Source of the DNA: Staphylococcus sp. NRL 16/872
GTDB taxonomy: Bacteria; Bacillota; Bacilli; Staphylococcales; Staphylococcaceae
Reading direction: 5' to 3'
Length of the DNA: 64,000 nucleotides
Assembly (NCBI RefSeq): GCF_022815905.2
Contig: NZ_CP119327.1
Coordinates: 1,922,001 to 1,986,000, forward strand
Positions 42,831 through 55,718 of this stretch are shown piece after piece; the first letter of the stretch is position 1, and every line of letters begins with the position of its first letter. Under the pieces are notes generated by a model, which worked only from the letters and a program-made list of their open reading frames with translations, made no database searches and was not told the origin of the DNA. Made by a program: the position numbers and the translations under genes.

Positions 42831-43679
42831 TTAGAATAATTTTAATTGTTGTGGGGCTAAGCCTGTGTATTCTATATTTAGTATATCTTGATACATTTTT
42901 GCATTTTGCGCTGCATGGCCACCTGAATTATTATTAAATACTACATAAACTTTTTTAGCTTTCTGTTCTAATATTTTAACTTTATTCGCTAAATCTGTAA
43001 GTTCTTCCTTATTATAATCATATAAATAACGCACATCTCGCCATTCTTGATCTGTCATATCTTTTTTCGTCCATCCTTGCTTGTTTCTACCATGATAACG
43101 CACAAATGCTTTATCTGTAGTAATACGATTCACAAGTGGCACAGAGCCTTCTTTCACTTGAGGTTCATCTACGACAGCATGAATGATTTGATGTTCCGTT
43201 AAAAAGGCTAACGTTTGTTCTTTAAATTGATCATTAAACCAAGATTGATGTCGAAATTCTACACACATGGGGATATCGTTCAGTTGTTGACGCACATACA
43301 AAATATAATTAATATTCTGCGATGTACAATCAAACCATGGTGGAAATTGCACTAACACCATTGCTAATTTATGATGCTCGATTAGCGGTTGAAGCATAAG
43401 TTTAAATTGCTCAAATAACTCTTGTCGAGAATCAGCAAACTCATGGTAGTCAGCATGGAGTGTGAGTGCTTGATGAATTTTCACGACAAATTCGAAACGA
43501 TCGGGCGTTTCCCTAATCCATTTCTGTATATTGCGTTCTGGTTGGATGGCATAATAAGAGGCATCGAGTTCAACAAGTGGAAAGTGACCCGCATATGTTT
43601 TTAACTTATCTGCTTGTCGTTCCATATCCTCATACAATGAGTAGTGATCTCCCCATCCAGTAAGACCGATATTAATCAT
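42831..43679 (-). CDS. yunF: DUF72-family protein (YunF-like)
   Basis: 282-residue TIM-barrel-like soluble protein of the DUF72 family. Typical features are INIGLTGWGDHYSLY at the start, VELDASYYAIQP near residue 37, CVEFRHQSWF near 139, and the end motif VYVVFNNNSGGHAAQNA. The C-terminal part resembles nuclease- or phosphatase-type barrels, but no reaction is established. It is the first gene of the yunF-yunE-yunD set. Confidence 0.85.
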   Translation of the reverse strand: MINIGLTGWGDHYSLYEDMERQADKLKTYAGHFPLVELDASYYAIQPERNIQKWIRETPDRFEFVVKIHQALTLHADYHEFADSRQELFEQFKLMLQPLIEHHKLAMVLVQFPPWFDCTSQNINYILYVRQQLNDIPMCVEFRHQSWFNDQFKEQTLAFLTEHQIIHAVVDEPQVKEGSVPLVNRITTDKAFVRYHGRNKQGWTKKDMTDQEWRDVRYLYDYNKEELTDLANKVKILEQKAKKVYVVFNNNSGGHAAQNAKMYQDILNIEYTGLAPQQLKLF

Positions 43680-43809
43680 TTTTTATCACCAGCTATATGA
43701 TACCATATTCATTTTTAAGTTATCACTTGTTCAATCCTAACTTTACATTTTCTTATTATTTTGGAAAATGCAGAACCTAACAGTTTGGGCCATTTTTACA
43801 AATATAAAA

Positions 43810-44883
43810 CTATCCTACAATCCTAACTAATTCCTCAATCTGCTTAACAAGATTATCCATTAGTTGATCGACATGTTGTGCAGTAGCTAGACGTGGCGAT
43901 TGGCCACTCCATATATGCGTCCACTCCTTATTACCATTAGAAGCAGCTGTTTTTCTAATCGTATTGGTTAATTGATTTTGCACAGGATACGGTGGGATAT
44001 CGCCTTCATATTTCATCATAGCTTCAACAAATTCATTATTTATTCCACGTGCTGATTTACCACTAAAAACATTCGTAACTACTGTGTCGGTTTCTTTACT
44101 GTTTAAAATTGTCTGTTTTACTACATCATTAGCGCCACTCTCTTCAGCTGTTAAGAAGGCGGTACCCATCTGTACGCCTTGAGCACCAAGAACTAAACTT
44201 GCGACGATACCACGACCATCCATAATTCCACCTGCAGCAACAACTGGTATAGAAATACTATCTACCATTTGAGGGACGAGTGACATGGTACCTATAAGAG
44301 ACTGTTGGTGCTGAAGATTAGGTAAAAATGAACCTCTATGTCCGCCCGCTTCGCTACCTTGAGCAACGACTACGTCCATGCCTGCACGCTCATTCTCAAT
44401 CGCTTCTTCTACAGTTGTGGCTGTCCCTACTAATATGACATTCGCTTGTTTAAGCTTAGTAATAATATTTCGTTCAGGAATTCCAAAAGTAAAGCAACAT
44501 ACTGGTACTTGATACTTAATGACACAATCAATCGCATTTACAAATTGTTGTTCCTCTGTGATATTAACTGTTGGTTCTTCAAGATCAAACGCTCTACGGT
44601 ACGGTTTTAACCAAGCATTCATATGTTCAACTTGCTGTGGTGAGTAATCATTATGACCAGGAACAAACAAGTTCACGCCGAATGGTTTAGTCGTTAACGC
44701 TTTAACACTCTGAATTTCCTCTTCAAGTTTTTCTTGCGACATATATCCTGCTCCAATCGTCCCTAAAGCGCCTTTGTTGCTTACTGATGCAACCAACTCT
44801 GGCGTTGTACTACCTGCCATGCCTGCTTGAATAATTGGATATTGAACCTTTAAAATTTGGGTTAATTGATTGTCATATCGCAT
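43810..44883 (-). CDS. Nitronate monooxygenase-type flavin oxidoreductase
   Basis: 357-residue FMN-binding TIM barrel of the NPD family. Features are [20 protein letters not shown] at the start, [13 protein letters not shown] near residue 177, the phosphate-binding [13 protein letters not shown] near 215, and [12 protein letters not shown]. The catalytic histidine of class I nitronate monooxygenases is represented by GGHRG. It may detoxify propionate-3-nitronate; a 2-nitropropane role is not shown. It is separated from the next genes by a hairpin. Confidence 0.85.
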   Translation of the reverse strand: MRYDNQLTQILKVQYPIIQAGMAGSTTPELVASVSNKGALGTIGAGYMSQEKLEEEIQSVKALTTKPFGVNLFVPGHNDYSPQQVEHMNAWLKPYRRAFDLEEPTVNITEEQQFVNAIDCVIKYQVPVCCFTFGIPERNIITKLKQANVILVGTATTVEEAIENERAGMDVVVAQGSEAGGHRGSFLPNLQHQQSLIGTMSLVPQMVDSISIPVVAAGGIMDGRGIVASLVLGAQGVQMGTAFLTAEESGANDVVKQTILNSKETDTVVTNVFSGKSARGINNEFVEAMMKYEGDIPPYPVQNQLTNTIRKTAASNGNKEWTHIWSGQSPRLATAQHVDQLMDNLVKQIEELVRIVG

Positions 44884-44998
44884 TTTAACATCACCTTCTC
44901 TATATTTTAGTAGCCATTATTATGTAGAGTTCATATGGATATTTATTGAAATATTCCCTACTCCAAATTTCAATAAACTTTGATACTTTCTTGAAAAA

Positions 44999-45042
44999 AT
45001 AAGAGCAAGACTGAATTTACATAAATTCATGTCTTGCTCTTA
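44999..45042. terminator. Hairpin terminator
   Basis: AAGAGCAAGAC / GTCTTGCTCTT stem enclosing TGAATTT / AAATTCA, between the accessory membrane genes and the oxidoreductase. The minus-strand A/T flank is TTTTTTC-like. Confidence 0.75.
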
Positions 45043-45137
45043 CAAAATCGAGTGATTTATAGATTAAAAGCGAGTTTGCTTTCCAATCAACCTTTATTAA
45101 AATGTAATGCTATTAATTTTCTAAGCCTCACTTATTA

Positions 45138-45830
45138 TTATGTGAGTTGCTTTATTTCTTCTTCAGAACGTTCTTTTCCTTCGTCATTATAATAGTAACT
45201 ACCAGTTACACTAGCATATAGTTTAATGTATACGAGCATGCATGCATGACTAGCGAGAATAAAAACAAATTGACCAAAATAAAGACGGAATTTATTTCCT
45301 TCAATATCTGGTACAATGAAGAACTCAATTATTTTCTCTAAATAAATACCATAGCCTAGAAATGCTAAAATTAAAATTGCAATAAATTTATTATCGCCTA
45401 AAAACTTAGGTGTATGCATTAATAAAAAATTAATGCATACTCTAATGGCCATCCATACGATTAATACTATTAAATTTAAGTACCAAAAACCTGTTATATC
45501 AACATGATTTAATGCTGCTGTAAACGCATAAAGTTGAAACACGCTAAATGGTAAGAAAAAGCAACAAATATAGGCATCCAGTAAAAATACCTTGGAGAAT
45601 TTCATCATTTGTTTTGGTGTTTCAAAGTTTCGTTTAATAAATAATTGGCAAATCGAAGGTATAAGCGCAATAATCATCACTATGGATGATACTTTTAAAT
45701 AGAGAGGGGTCTCCTCCCAAGTAAAACCCACTTTATATGTAATACAGCTAAATAATAAAACGCATAAAATGAATATACCTATTACAGGTGTTCCAATCTT
45801 TTTAAAATATTCGTAGCTATCTCTATCCAA
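45138..45830 (-). CDS. Membrane protein of unknown function, third gene of an accessory operon
   Basis: 230-residue membrane protein with about six hydrophobic segments; the cytoplasmic tail is charged (DEGKERSEEEIKQL). The start is TTG 45830, 10 bases after AGGGG. It lies 18 bases after the middle gene, so it is co-transcribed with two paralogous membrane proteins. I do not recognise the family firmly. It resembles in size and style the membrane proteins (DUF5079/DUF5080) that accompany staphylococcal T7SS loci, but that is memory-based. Confidence 0.55.
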   Translation of the reverse strand: MDRDSYEYFKKIGTPVIGIFILCVLLFSCITYKVGFTWEETPLYLKVSSIVMIIALIPSICQLFIKRNFETPKQMMKFSKVFLLDAYICCFFLPFSVFQLYAFTAALNHVDITGFWYLNLIVLIVWMAIRVCINFLLMHTPKFLGDNKFIAILILAFLGYGIYLEKIIEFFIVPDIEGNKFRLYFGQFVFILASHACMLVYIKLYASVTGSYYYNDEGKERSEEEIKQLT

Positions 45831-45848
45831 CTTTAACTAACCCCTTTT

Positions 45849-46538
45849 TTAAAAACGTATAAGTGAAATTAAAAATATAATTTGCCATGCGCCCATCACT
45901 AGTGGACGTAATATGTAGCCAGGATATGCTCCTCTTTTCTTCCATAGTAAGAGATCGATAATGAAATACAGTAATGCAAAACCTAATGAAAACATCAAAA
46001 CTCCTCCACTTACAGCTGCTAAATCTCCGATGAGTTCATTTATATCTGATTGATACATTAATTCTCGATTATGAATGAACCTTGTTTTTAAAGACATGAT
46101 AATAATAATAACAATAGCGCCTAAAGATGACGACCACGACATCATGCCTGCCGAATAAAAGTCTTTCTCTACTTCTTTAATTTCTTCTTTATTTGATTTG
46201 CCTGTATTTGCTTCTTCTTTTTTTAGTTCCTTTATCTTCGTTGCATATGGACGTTTAAATAAATAATGGCATGATTGAAAACATAACCATAAATATGGGA
46301 AATAGATAGCTAAAAATACATTTGAATAACTTTCAAAGTCATCTCCAGTAAAATAAACGATTACCCAAAAAATACCTCCATAAAGTATAATAATACCCAA
46401 ATACCTTATTTGTTTAGAAGCAATAGTTGACCCGATGGTAAAGACAGAGGCATAAAACAAACCAATAGTACCAAAGAAAATTACAACATATGGAACAATA
46501 AACAAAATATAAATCCATAAACCATATAAAAAATCCAT
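45849..46538 (-). CDS. Membrane protein, paralogue of the upstream gene
   Basis: 229-residue membrane protein with four N-terminal and two or three C-terminal hydrophobic segments around a charged middle (about residues 95-125: KRPYATKIKELKKEE). It shares with the upstream gene the order CHYLFKRP / SHYLVKRP, the charged loop, FIHN..., and the ending RGAYPGYILRPLVM / RGKFPGLLFRPIIM, so the two are duplicates. The ATG is preceded by AAAGGAG. Function is unknown. Confidence 0.55.
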   Translation of the reverse strand: MDFLYGLWIYILFIVPYVVIFFGTIGLFYASVFTIGSTIASKQIRYLGIIILYGGIFWVIVYFTGDDFESYSNVFLAIYFPYLWLCFQSCHYLFKRPYATKIKELKKEEANTGKSNKEEIKEVEKDFYSAGMMSWSSSLGAIVIIIIMSLKTRFIHNRELMYQSDINELIGDLAAVSGGVLMFSLGFALLYFIIDLLLWKKRGAYPGYILRPLVMGAWQIIFLISLIRF

Positions 46539-46592
46539 AATAGTTTTTCTCCTTTAAAATTAAGTTTATACTTCAAAATCTTTTTGCAATAG

Positions 46593-47273
46593 TCAAAGGG
46601 AAATCAAAAATAAAAATTGCCACAGACACATAATTATTGGTCGGAATAAAAGACCTGGAAATTTACCACGTTTATTCCAAAGCACAATATCAATTATGAA
46701 ATAAATGGGTATTAAAATAGCTGAGACTAAAAAGACAAAGCCTCCAACTCCAACCAAATTGGCAATAGTTTCAGGTAATTCGTGCTTCGCAAACCAGTTA
46801 TCCTCATGTATAAATTTTAATTTTGCTGAAAAAGCAACAATAATGAAGGCAGCACAAATTGAACCTGCCAATGCATTTATCTTTGCAGAGTGTAGTTCTT
46901 CCTTTAATGACTTCATTTCTTGATTGGTTACTTTATGTGACCGAAGACTCTTACCAGTGACAAACTCTAATTTTGTTTTTAAAGGACGTTTCACTAAATA
47001 ATGACTTGATAAATAACACATATATAAATATGGTAAATATAAAATGATAAAAACCACATTATAACTTTGAGTTTCTTTACCAGAAAAATATATTAACAGT
47101 CCAAATAATGCAGCATATATTAAATATATTCCTACATACCAGAATTTCTTTTTTTTCTGAATCTGTTCTAAACTTATCATCGCTACAAAAACTAAGCCAA
47201 GCGCACCAAAAAATAACAGAAAATTTTCTATCATTTCGATTAACCAAAACCATTTTGCATAAAATTCAAGCAT
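46593..47273 (-). CDS. Membrane protein, first gene of an accessory operon
   Basis: 226-residue membrane protein. I start it at ATG 47273 (MLEFYAKWFW), 8-9 bases after AAAGG; a longer ATG at 47345 has no ribosome site and the shorter form aligns with its paralogue. Segments and motifs match the middle gene. The gap to the middle gene is 54 bases. The three genes sit between the nitronate monooxygenase-like gene and sufB, where I would expect no genes in S. aureus. Confidence 0.55.
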   Translation of the reverse strand: MLEFYAKWFWLIEMIENFLLFFGALGLVFVAMISLEQIQKKKKFWYVGIYLIYAALFGLLIYFSGKETQSYNVVFIILYLPYLYMCYLSSHYLVKRPLKTKLEFVTGKSLRSHKVTNQEMKSLKEELHSAKINALAGSICAAFIIVAFSAKLKFIHEDNWFAKHELPETIANLVGVGGFVFLVSAILIPIYFIIDIVLWNKRGKFPGLLFRPIIMCLWQFLFLISL

Positions 47274-47401
47274 TTTAGAAGCCTTTCCAAATATATGTTT
47301 AGTTAAATTTATTGATATTATCAATATTATATAAAAGTATATCATAATAAAAATAAATTATTAATATGAAAATATGTAATTCAACCTTTTAAAAGATATA
47401 A

Positions 47402-47444
47402 AAAAGCACCAAAGTGTTTATATACGACAAACACTTTGGTGCTC
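47402..47444 (-). terminator. Terminator of the suf operon
   Basis: AGCACCAAAGTGTTT / AAACACTTTGGTGCT perfect 15-base stem followed on the minus strand by TTTTTT, 37 bases after sufB. Confidence 0.93.
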
Positions 47445-47480
47445 ACTATAGTTAAGAAATAGCTAGTCGACTGGCTAAGA

Positions 47481-48878
47481 TTAACCAATAGATCCTTCCA
47501 TTTCGAATTTGATTAAACGGTTCATTTCTACTGCATATTCCATTGGTAATTCTTTAGTGAATGGTTCGATGAAGCCCATTACAATCATTTCAGTCGCTTC
47601 TTCTTCAGAAATACCACGGCTCATTAAGTAGAATAATTGTTCTTCAGATACTTTAGAAACTTTCGCTTCATGTTCTAATGAAATATTGTCATTGAATACT
47701 TCATTGTAAGGAATTGTATCTGATGTTGATTCGTTATCTAAGATTAATGTGTCACATTCGATGTTAGAACGTGCGCCTTTCGCTTTACGTCCAAAGTGAA
47801 CGATACCACGATAGATAACTTTACCACCATTTTTAGAAATAGATTTAGAAACGATAGTTGAAGATGTGTTTGGCGCTTTATGAATCATTTTAGCACCAGC
47901 ATCTTGAACTTGTCCTTTACCAGCGAATGCGATTGATAACGTACTACCTTTCGCGCCTTCACCTAAAAGTACACAGTTAGGGTATTTCATTGTTAACTTA
48001 GAACCTAAGTTACCGTCAACCCATTCCATGTTACCATTTTCATGGACAAAAGTACGTTTCGTAACTAAGTTATAAACGTTGTTTGCCCAGTTTTGAATAG
48101 TTGTATAACGTACATGAGCATCTTTATGAACGATGATTTCAACAACTGCTGAGTGTAATGAACTAGTTGTGTAAACTGGTGCAGTACAACCTTCAACGTA
48201 GTTTACTGAAGCACCTTCGTCAGCAATGATTAATGTACGTTCGAATTGACCCATGTTTTCTGAGTTAATACGGAAGTATGCTTGTAATGGTGTATCTAAT
48301 TTAACATTTTTAGGTACATAGATGAATGAACCACCTGACCATACAGCTGAGTTAAGTGCTGCGAATTTGTTATCGGCAGCTGGAATGACAGAAGCGAAGT
48401 ACTCTTTGAATAACTCTTCGTTTTCACGTAAAGCACTATCAGTATCTTTGAAGATGATACCTTTTTCTTCTAATTCTTTTTCCATGTTGTGATAAACAAC
48501 TTCTGATTCATATTGCGCAGAAACACCTGCTAAATATTTTTGTTCAGCTTCAGGAATACCTAATTTATCAAATGTACGTTTAATTTCTTCAGGTACTTCG
48601 TCCCAAGAACGTTCAGTATGCTCTGAAGGTTTAACGTAATATGTGATGTCATCAAAGTCTAATTCTGATAAATCGCCACCCCATTGAGGCATAGGCATTT
48701 TATAGAATAATTTTAAAGCTTTAAGTCTGAAGTCAAGCATCCATTCTGGCTCTTCCTTCATTTTAGAAATTTCTCTAACGATATTTTCTGTTAAACCACG
48801 TTCTGATCGGAAAATGGAAACATCCTCATCATGGAAACCATATTTATAATCCCCAACATCAGGTGCTTTTTTAGCCAT
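47481..48878 (-). CDS. sufB: Fe-S cluster assembly scaffold SufB
   Basis: Core scaffold subunit of the SufBCD complex on which Fe-S clusters are built. I chose ATG 48878 ([15 protein letters not shown]), 8 bases after GGAGTG, giving the 465 residues of the S. aureus protein; the ATT-preceded longer frame is not needed. The beta-helix core contains [20 protein letters not shown] (20) and SRGISEEEA at the end. The conserved cysteine is in IECDTLIL. It is the last gene of sufCDSUB. Confidence 0.96.
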   Translation of the reverse strand: MAKKAPDVGDYKYGFHDEDVSIFRSERGLTENIVREISKMKEEPEWMLDFRLKALKLFYKMPMPQWGGDLSELDFDDITYYVKPSEHTERSWDEVPEEIKRTFDKLGIPEAEQKYLAGVSAQYESEVVYHNMEKELEEKGIIFKDTDSALRENEELFKEYFASVIPAADNKFAALNSAVWSGGSFIYVPKNVKLDTPLQAYFRINSENMGQFERTLIIADEGASVNYVEGCTAPVYTTSSLHSAVVEIIVHKDAHVRYTTIQNWANNVYNLVTKRTFVHENGNMEWVDGNLGSKLTMKYPNCVLLGEGAKGSTLSIAFAGKGQVQDAGAKMIHKAPNTSSTIVSKSISKNGGKVIYRGIVHFGRKAKGARSNIECDTLILDNESTSDTIPYNEVFNDNISLEHEAKVSKVSEEQLFYLMSRGISEEEATEMIVMGFIEPFTKELPMEYAVEMNRLIKFEMEGSIG

Positions 48879-49025
48879 TTCAATCACTCCTTAAATATAT
48901 TTAAACGTCGTGCGTGAGATTTTTAATATTCATTATTTCTATTGCTATTGTAACAACATGCAACTTACATAAAAAGTCACAAGTGTAAAAAGTTAAATGA
49001 AGTTATGATTAAAATACTACTATCT

Positions 49026-49058
49026 TTTTAGTTGAATAAGGCCATTATTCAACTAAAA
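49026..49058 (-). ncRNA. Perfect stem-loop in the sufU-sufB intercistronic region
   Basis: TTTTAGTTGAATAA / TTATTCAACTAAAA, a 14-base perfect stem with a 5-base loop (GGCCA on the plus strand), in the sufCDSUB mRNA. The minus-strand T run is missing, so it is not a classical terminator. It may mark processing or stability control. Confidence 0.5.
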
Positions 49059-49075
49059 GATTTCGTTAGAACTGT

Positions 49076-52117
<3,042 letters not shown>

Positions 52118-52290
52118 AACTCTTTTTCCTCCTACTTGATGAAAAGTTTTAACGACTGTAGAACGACTTTCCCTATTTTTCACTTTCGCAAGGTACGTCT
52201 TCCCAGTCTTACATATTTAATAGCTTTGATTAAGCTAGTGACATTGACTAAGCTCTGTCATGTTTCATCATTTAAATGAACATTTATAGA

Positions 52291-53052
52291 CTATTCTTGA
52301 GCACCAAATTCTTCTTTAACCCATTCGTAACCTTCTTCTTCAAGACGTTTAGCTAATTCTGGGCCACCTGATTTAACTACTTTACCGCCGTACATAACGT
52401 GTACTTGGTCTGGAGTAATGTAGTTTAATAAACGTTGATAGTGCGTAATCATTAATGCGCCAAAGTTTTCGCCACGCATTTCATTGATACCTTTAGATAC
52501 AACTTTTAACGCATCGATATCTAAACCTGAGTCAATTTCGTCAAGAATTGCAAATTTAGGTTCTAACATCATTAATTGTAAAATTTCGTTACGTTTCTTC
52601 TCACCGCCTGAGAAACCTTCATTTAAGTAACGTTGTGCCATATCTTTATCGATATCTAAGAAGTCCATTTCTTTGTCTAATTTTTTAATGAATTGCATTA
52701 AGTTAATTTCTTGTCCTTCTTCACGTTTAGCATTGATTGCAGAACGCATGAAGTCAGCATTTGTTACACCAGTGATTTCTGATGGATATTGCATAGCTAA
52801 GAAAAGACCTGCTTTAGCTCTTTCATCAACTTCTAATTCTAAAATATTAACGCCATCTAATAACACTTCACCTTGTGTTACTTCATATGATGGATGGCCC
52901 ATGATTGCAGATGATAAAGTAGATTTACCCGTACCATTTGGTCCCATGATTGCATGTACTTCACCTGTATTAACCGTTAAATTAACACCTTTTAAGATTT
53001 CTTTATCTTCAATAGACACATGTAGGTCTTTGATTTCTAATGTTGATGACAT
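52291..53052 (-). CDS. sufC: Fe-S assembly ATPase SufC
   Basis: 253-residue ABC-type ATPase that drives SufBD. Walker [10 protein letters not shown] lies at residues 37-45, the signature [11 protein letters not shown] near 150, Walker [13 protein letters not shown] near 173, and the H-loop in [10 protein letters not shown]. It is the first gene of sufCDSUB, with ATG after GGAGGG. Confidence 0.96.
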   Translation of the reverse strand: MSSTLEIKDLHVSIEDKEILKGVNLTVNTGEVHAIMGPNGTGKSTLSSAIMGHPSYEVTQGEVLLDGVNILELEVDERAKAGLFLAMQYPSEITGVTNADFMRSAINAKREEGQEINLMQFIKKLDKEMDFLDIDKDMAQRYLNEGFSGGEKKRNEILQLMMLEPKFAILDEIDSGLDIDALKVVSKGINEMRGENFGALMITHYQRLLNYITPDQVHVMYGGKVVKSGGPELAKRLEEEGYEWVKEEFGAQE

Positions 53053-53390
53053 TTATATTCCCTCCGTAAATATAAAGTTTTCTTAACTAGTTTATAATAA
53101 TTTTAATTTGTAGTCAAAAAGACTTTGTGTACTTTAATACACCTTATTATAACGCAAATATCCCCTAATATAAACTTATTAAAACACTAAATTAGAGTTA
53201 TTATTTAACTAAAATTATTTTTATCTAGCTTAATTTTGCACAATGAAACTGATAATCATAGGCTTGTTGTTCTCAATAACATAGAATACTAATTTTTTAA
53301 AAGTTCGTACATTTCATATACAAAACATTTCCTTAATCAATTAGAATCTGTTATGATGCAGTTTAAGTTTTATTTTGAAAGGAGACATTC
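53053..53390. other. Divergent sufC-popT intergenic region
   Basis: 338 bases, AT-rich. On the minus strand TTTATA-17-TATAAT and TTGACT-15-TATAAA are alternative sufC promoters. Between them lies a palindrome GTGTA-CTTTAA-TACAC (53127-53142) and a small AGTC/GACT hairpin (53112-53124). On the plus side an extended -10 (TGTTATGAT) lies about 35 bases before popT. Confidence 0.45.
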
Positions 53391-54242
53391 ATGCAAAGTT
53401 TTAGGTGGATTAATATTGCAAAAGGATTTGGAATGGGGACCACTGATTTAATTCCTGGTATTAGTGGAGGTACGATTGCATTATTATTAGGTATATATGA
53501 TGATTTTATTTCATCAATAAGTGGTTTATTCTCTAAGCGATTTTGGCCTAGTTTTAAATTTTTACTTCCTATACTAATAGGTATGGGGGTAGCCATTGGA
53601 ATTTTAAGTAATTTGATTAATTATTTACTCGAACATCATCAAGTGGTTACTATGTTTTTCTTTACTGGACTAATCATTGGGATTATTCCTTATTTATTAA
53701 GAACATCAAACTTCAAAGAAACATTCCACGCCAAGCATTATGGCATGTTGGCAATAGGTATTATCATTCTAATTATAATTACTTTAATGAATTCAGGAGA
53801 ACAAAGAGCAGACACATCACTTCATTTATCTTTTAGTCTTATTATTAAATATTTTTTAGCTGGTGTATGTGCTTCTAGCGCAATGTTGTTACCTGGCATT
53901 TCAGGATCGTTTATGTTGTTAGTATTTGGTACTTACGGAACAATCATGTTAGCCATTGCCGATTTAGTTAAATTGAATTTTGATGGATTACCGATCCTAT
54001 TAATAGTAGGACTTGGAGTTATTGTAGGCTTCTTACTCTCAAGCCGCATTATTAGATACTTTTTACATCATCATTTTGTGATGACTTTCGCTTTAATTAC
54101 AGGTTTAGTTATCGGATCAATTTATGCAGTGTTCCCAGGCTTACCTAGTAATAGTATAGAGTGGATTATGTCAATTATCACTTTAATCTTAGGCTTTATT
54201 GCTAGTTATTGGATAGGTCAAATCACAGCCGAAAATGAATAA
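53391..54242 (+). CDS. popT: DUF368 membrane protein, undecaprenyl-phosphate translocase PopT
   Basis: 283-residue membrane protein with eight or nine hydrophobic segments. Two similar glycine-rich loops, GTTDLIPGISGGTIALLLG near residue 17 and SAMLLPGISGSFMLLVFG near 166, form the DUF368 repeats. The S. aureus member was recently shown to recycle undecaprenyl phosphate across the membrane (PopT), replacing DedA-type UptA. Start ATG 53391 follows GAAAGGAGAC. It ends in a terminator and is followed by the CRISPR locus. Confidence 0.88.
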   Translation: MQSFRWINIAKGFGMGTTDLIPGISGGTIALLLGIYDDFISSISGLFSKRFWPSFKFLLPILIGMGVAIGILSNLINYLLEHHQVVTMFFFTGLIIGIIPYLLRTSNFKETFHAKHYGMLAIGIIILIIITLMNSGEQRADTSLHLSFSLIIKYFLAGVCASSAMLLPGISGSFMLLVFGTYGTIMLAIADLVKLNFDGLPILLIVGLGVIVGFLLSSRIIRYFLHHHFVMTFALITGLVIGSIYAVFPGLPSNSIEWIMSIITLILGFIASYWIGQITAENE

Positions 54243-54246
54243 AATG

Positions 54247-54289
54247 AAATCGAGCAGCTGAGTTAATTACTCTTCTGCCCGATTTTTTT
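54247..54289 (+). terminator. Terminator of popT
   Basis: AAATCGAGCAG / CTGCCCGATTT stem followed by TTTTTTT. Confidence 0.9.
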
Positions 54290-54331
54290 GTGTATAAAAC
54301 TATATATATTCATGTGAATAAATTTGTAAAT

Positions 54332-54437
54332 TAAAAAATCCCATTAATAAATTAATGGGATAAACACGACATATTGTCTTGTTTTAGTAGATTCTGTAAT
54401 TTTAGGTATAAGTACAAGTTAGCTAAACTTGTTCTAC
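54332..54437 (-). ncRNA. tracrRNA of the type II-A CRISPR system
   Basis: Minus-strand RNA of about 106 bases. The anti-repeat (54381-54413) pairs with the crRNA repeat over 21 bases, then a 1x3 internal loop, then 9 bases. Downstream come a short GAC-AAUAU-GUC stem and an 11-base perfect stem (54338-54361) followed by UUUUUU, so the terminator doubles as the last tracr stem. This matches the S. aureus SaCas9 tracrRNA layout. The 5' part carries an extra hairpin ACAAGTT / AACTTGT before the anti-repeat. The predicted start is 54437, seven bases after the -10. Confidence 0.9.
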
Positions 54438-54443
54438 AAGTAT

Positions 54444-54473
54444 ATTATATTTCTTATAGATATATGAAGTCAA
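54444..54473 (-). promoter_or_regulatory. Predicted tracrRNA promoter
   Basis: -35 TTGACT (54468-54473), 18-base spacer, perfect -10 TATAAT (54444-54449). Confidence 0.8.
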
Positions 54474-54626
54474 CTATTAATTATATTTTATGAGTAATTT
54501 GCCCAAATTAATTTTTCTGATATTATGCCTTATTAACTAAAGTCATATTTTTACCATTTTTATTGACTCCCTTTCCAACCTATTTATATTTAAAATAATA
54601 AAGTTCGAAAACTTGTTATACTTGTA

Positions 54627-55718
54627 ATTTCACTTTCTTCTAAATTTGCAGAGTACTAAGACGGAGAGAAAAGAAAATCGAAAACGTAAGCTGTTTCACT
54701 TATACCTAAAATTACAGAGTACTAAAACACTGTTAATATCCCTCTCAATTTTAACGACGTTTCACTTATACCTAAAATTACAGAGTACTAAAACTGACGA
54801 GTTAATGAGCCTAACGCCTAATGAGTTTCACTTATACCTAAAATTACAGAGTACTAAAACACGCCAACATGTCTGCCAATTCATCTAACTGTTTCACTTA
54901 TACCTAAAATTACAGAGTACTAAAACAAAGCAGTATAAAATTTATTACTTCATTAAGTTTCACTTATACCTAAAATTACAGAGTACTAAAACGTAAATAA
55001 GGGGCCGAATTGATTGAACATAGTTTCACTTATACCTAAAATTACAGAGTACTAAAACTGTGCTCTGGTATCCATTCTGACGTGCCACGTTTCACTTATA
55101 CCTAAAATTACAGAGTACTAAAACAAATTCATTAGGAATACACCTAATTGCACAGTTTCACTTATACCTAAAATTACAGAGTACTAAAACGCAACCGTGC
55201 ATCAAACCAGCGCATGACTTGTTTCACTTATACCTAAAATTACAGAGTACTAAAACACTATCAAATTAAGACACATGAATTTGTACGTTTCACTTATACC
55301 TAAAATTACAGAGTACTAAAACCAACTAATACACTTGATAATATTTTGTTTAGTTTCACTTATACCTAAAATTACAGAGTACTAAAACTGTTTACGGCGA
55401 AGAATACGAATGGTCGTTGTTTCACTTATACCTAAAATTACAGAGTACTAAAACAATCGATTGGCGTAACTGTGCAACTTTATCGTTTCACTTATACCTA
55501 AAATTACAGAGTACTAAAACTGAGTTTGTTAAAGAAGTTAAACGAAAAACGTTTCACTTATACCTAAAATTACAGAGTACTAAAACCTGCAACTATTCAT
55601 ATTTGGTGCGTAGACGGTTTCACTTATACCTAAAATTACAGAGTACTAAAACACAGATCAAGCACAAAAATATAATATTAATGTTTCACTTATACCTAAA
55701 ATTACAGAGTACTAAAAC
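54627..55718 (-). CRISPR. CRISPR array: 16 perfect repeats plus one decayed repeat, 16 spacers
   Basis: The 36-base repeat, read in crRNA direction on the minus strand, begins GTTTTAGTACTCTGTAATTT and ends AGGTATAAGTGAAAC. Perfect copies start at 54693 and every 66 bases to 55683, so all spacers are exactly 30 bases. The copy at 54627-54662 has 8 mismatches and marks the old, trailer end. The leader end therefore lies at 55719, beside csn2. Repeats are identical even internally. Spacers read in frame with short peptides of coding type in several cases, consistent with protein-coding protospacers, but none is identified. No spacer matches another part of the window by eye. Confidence 0.97.
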
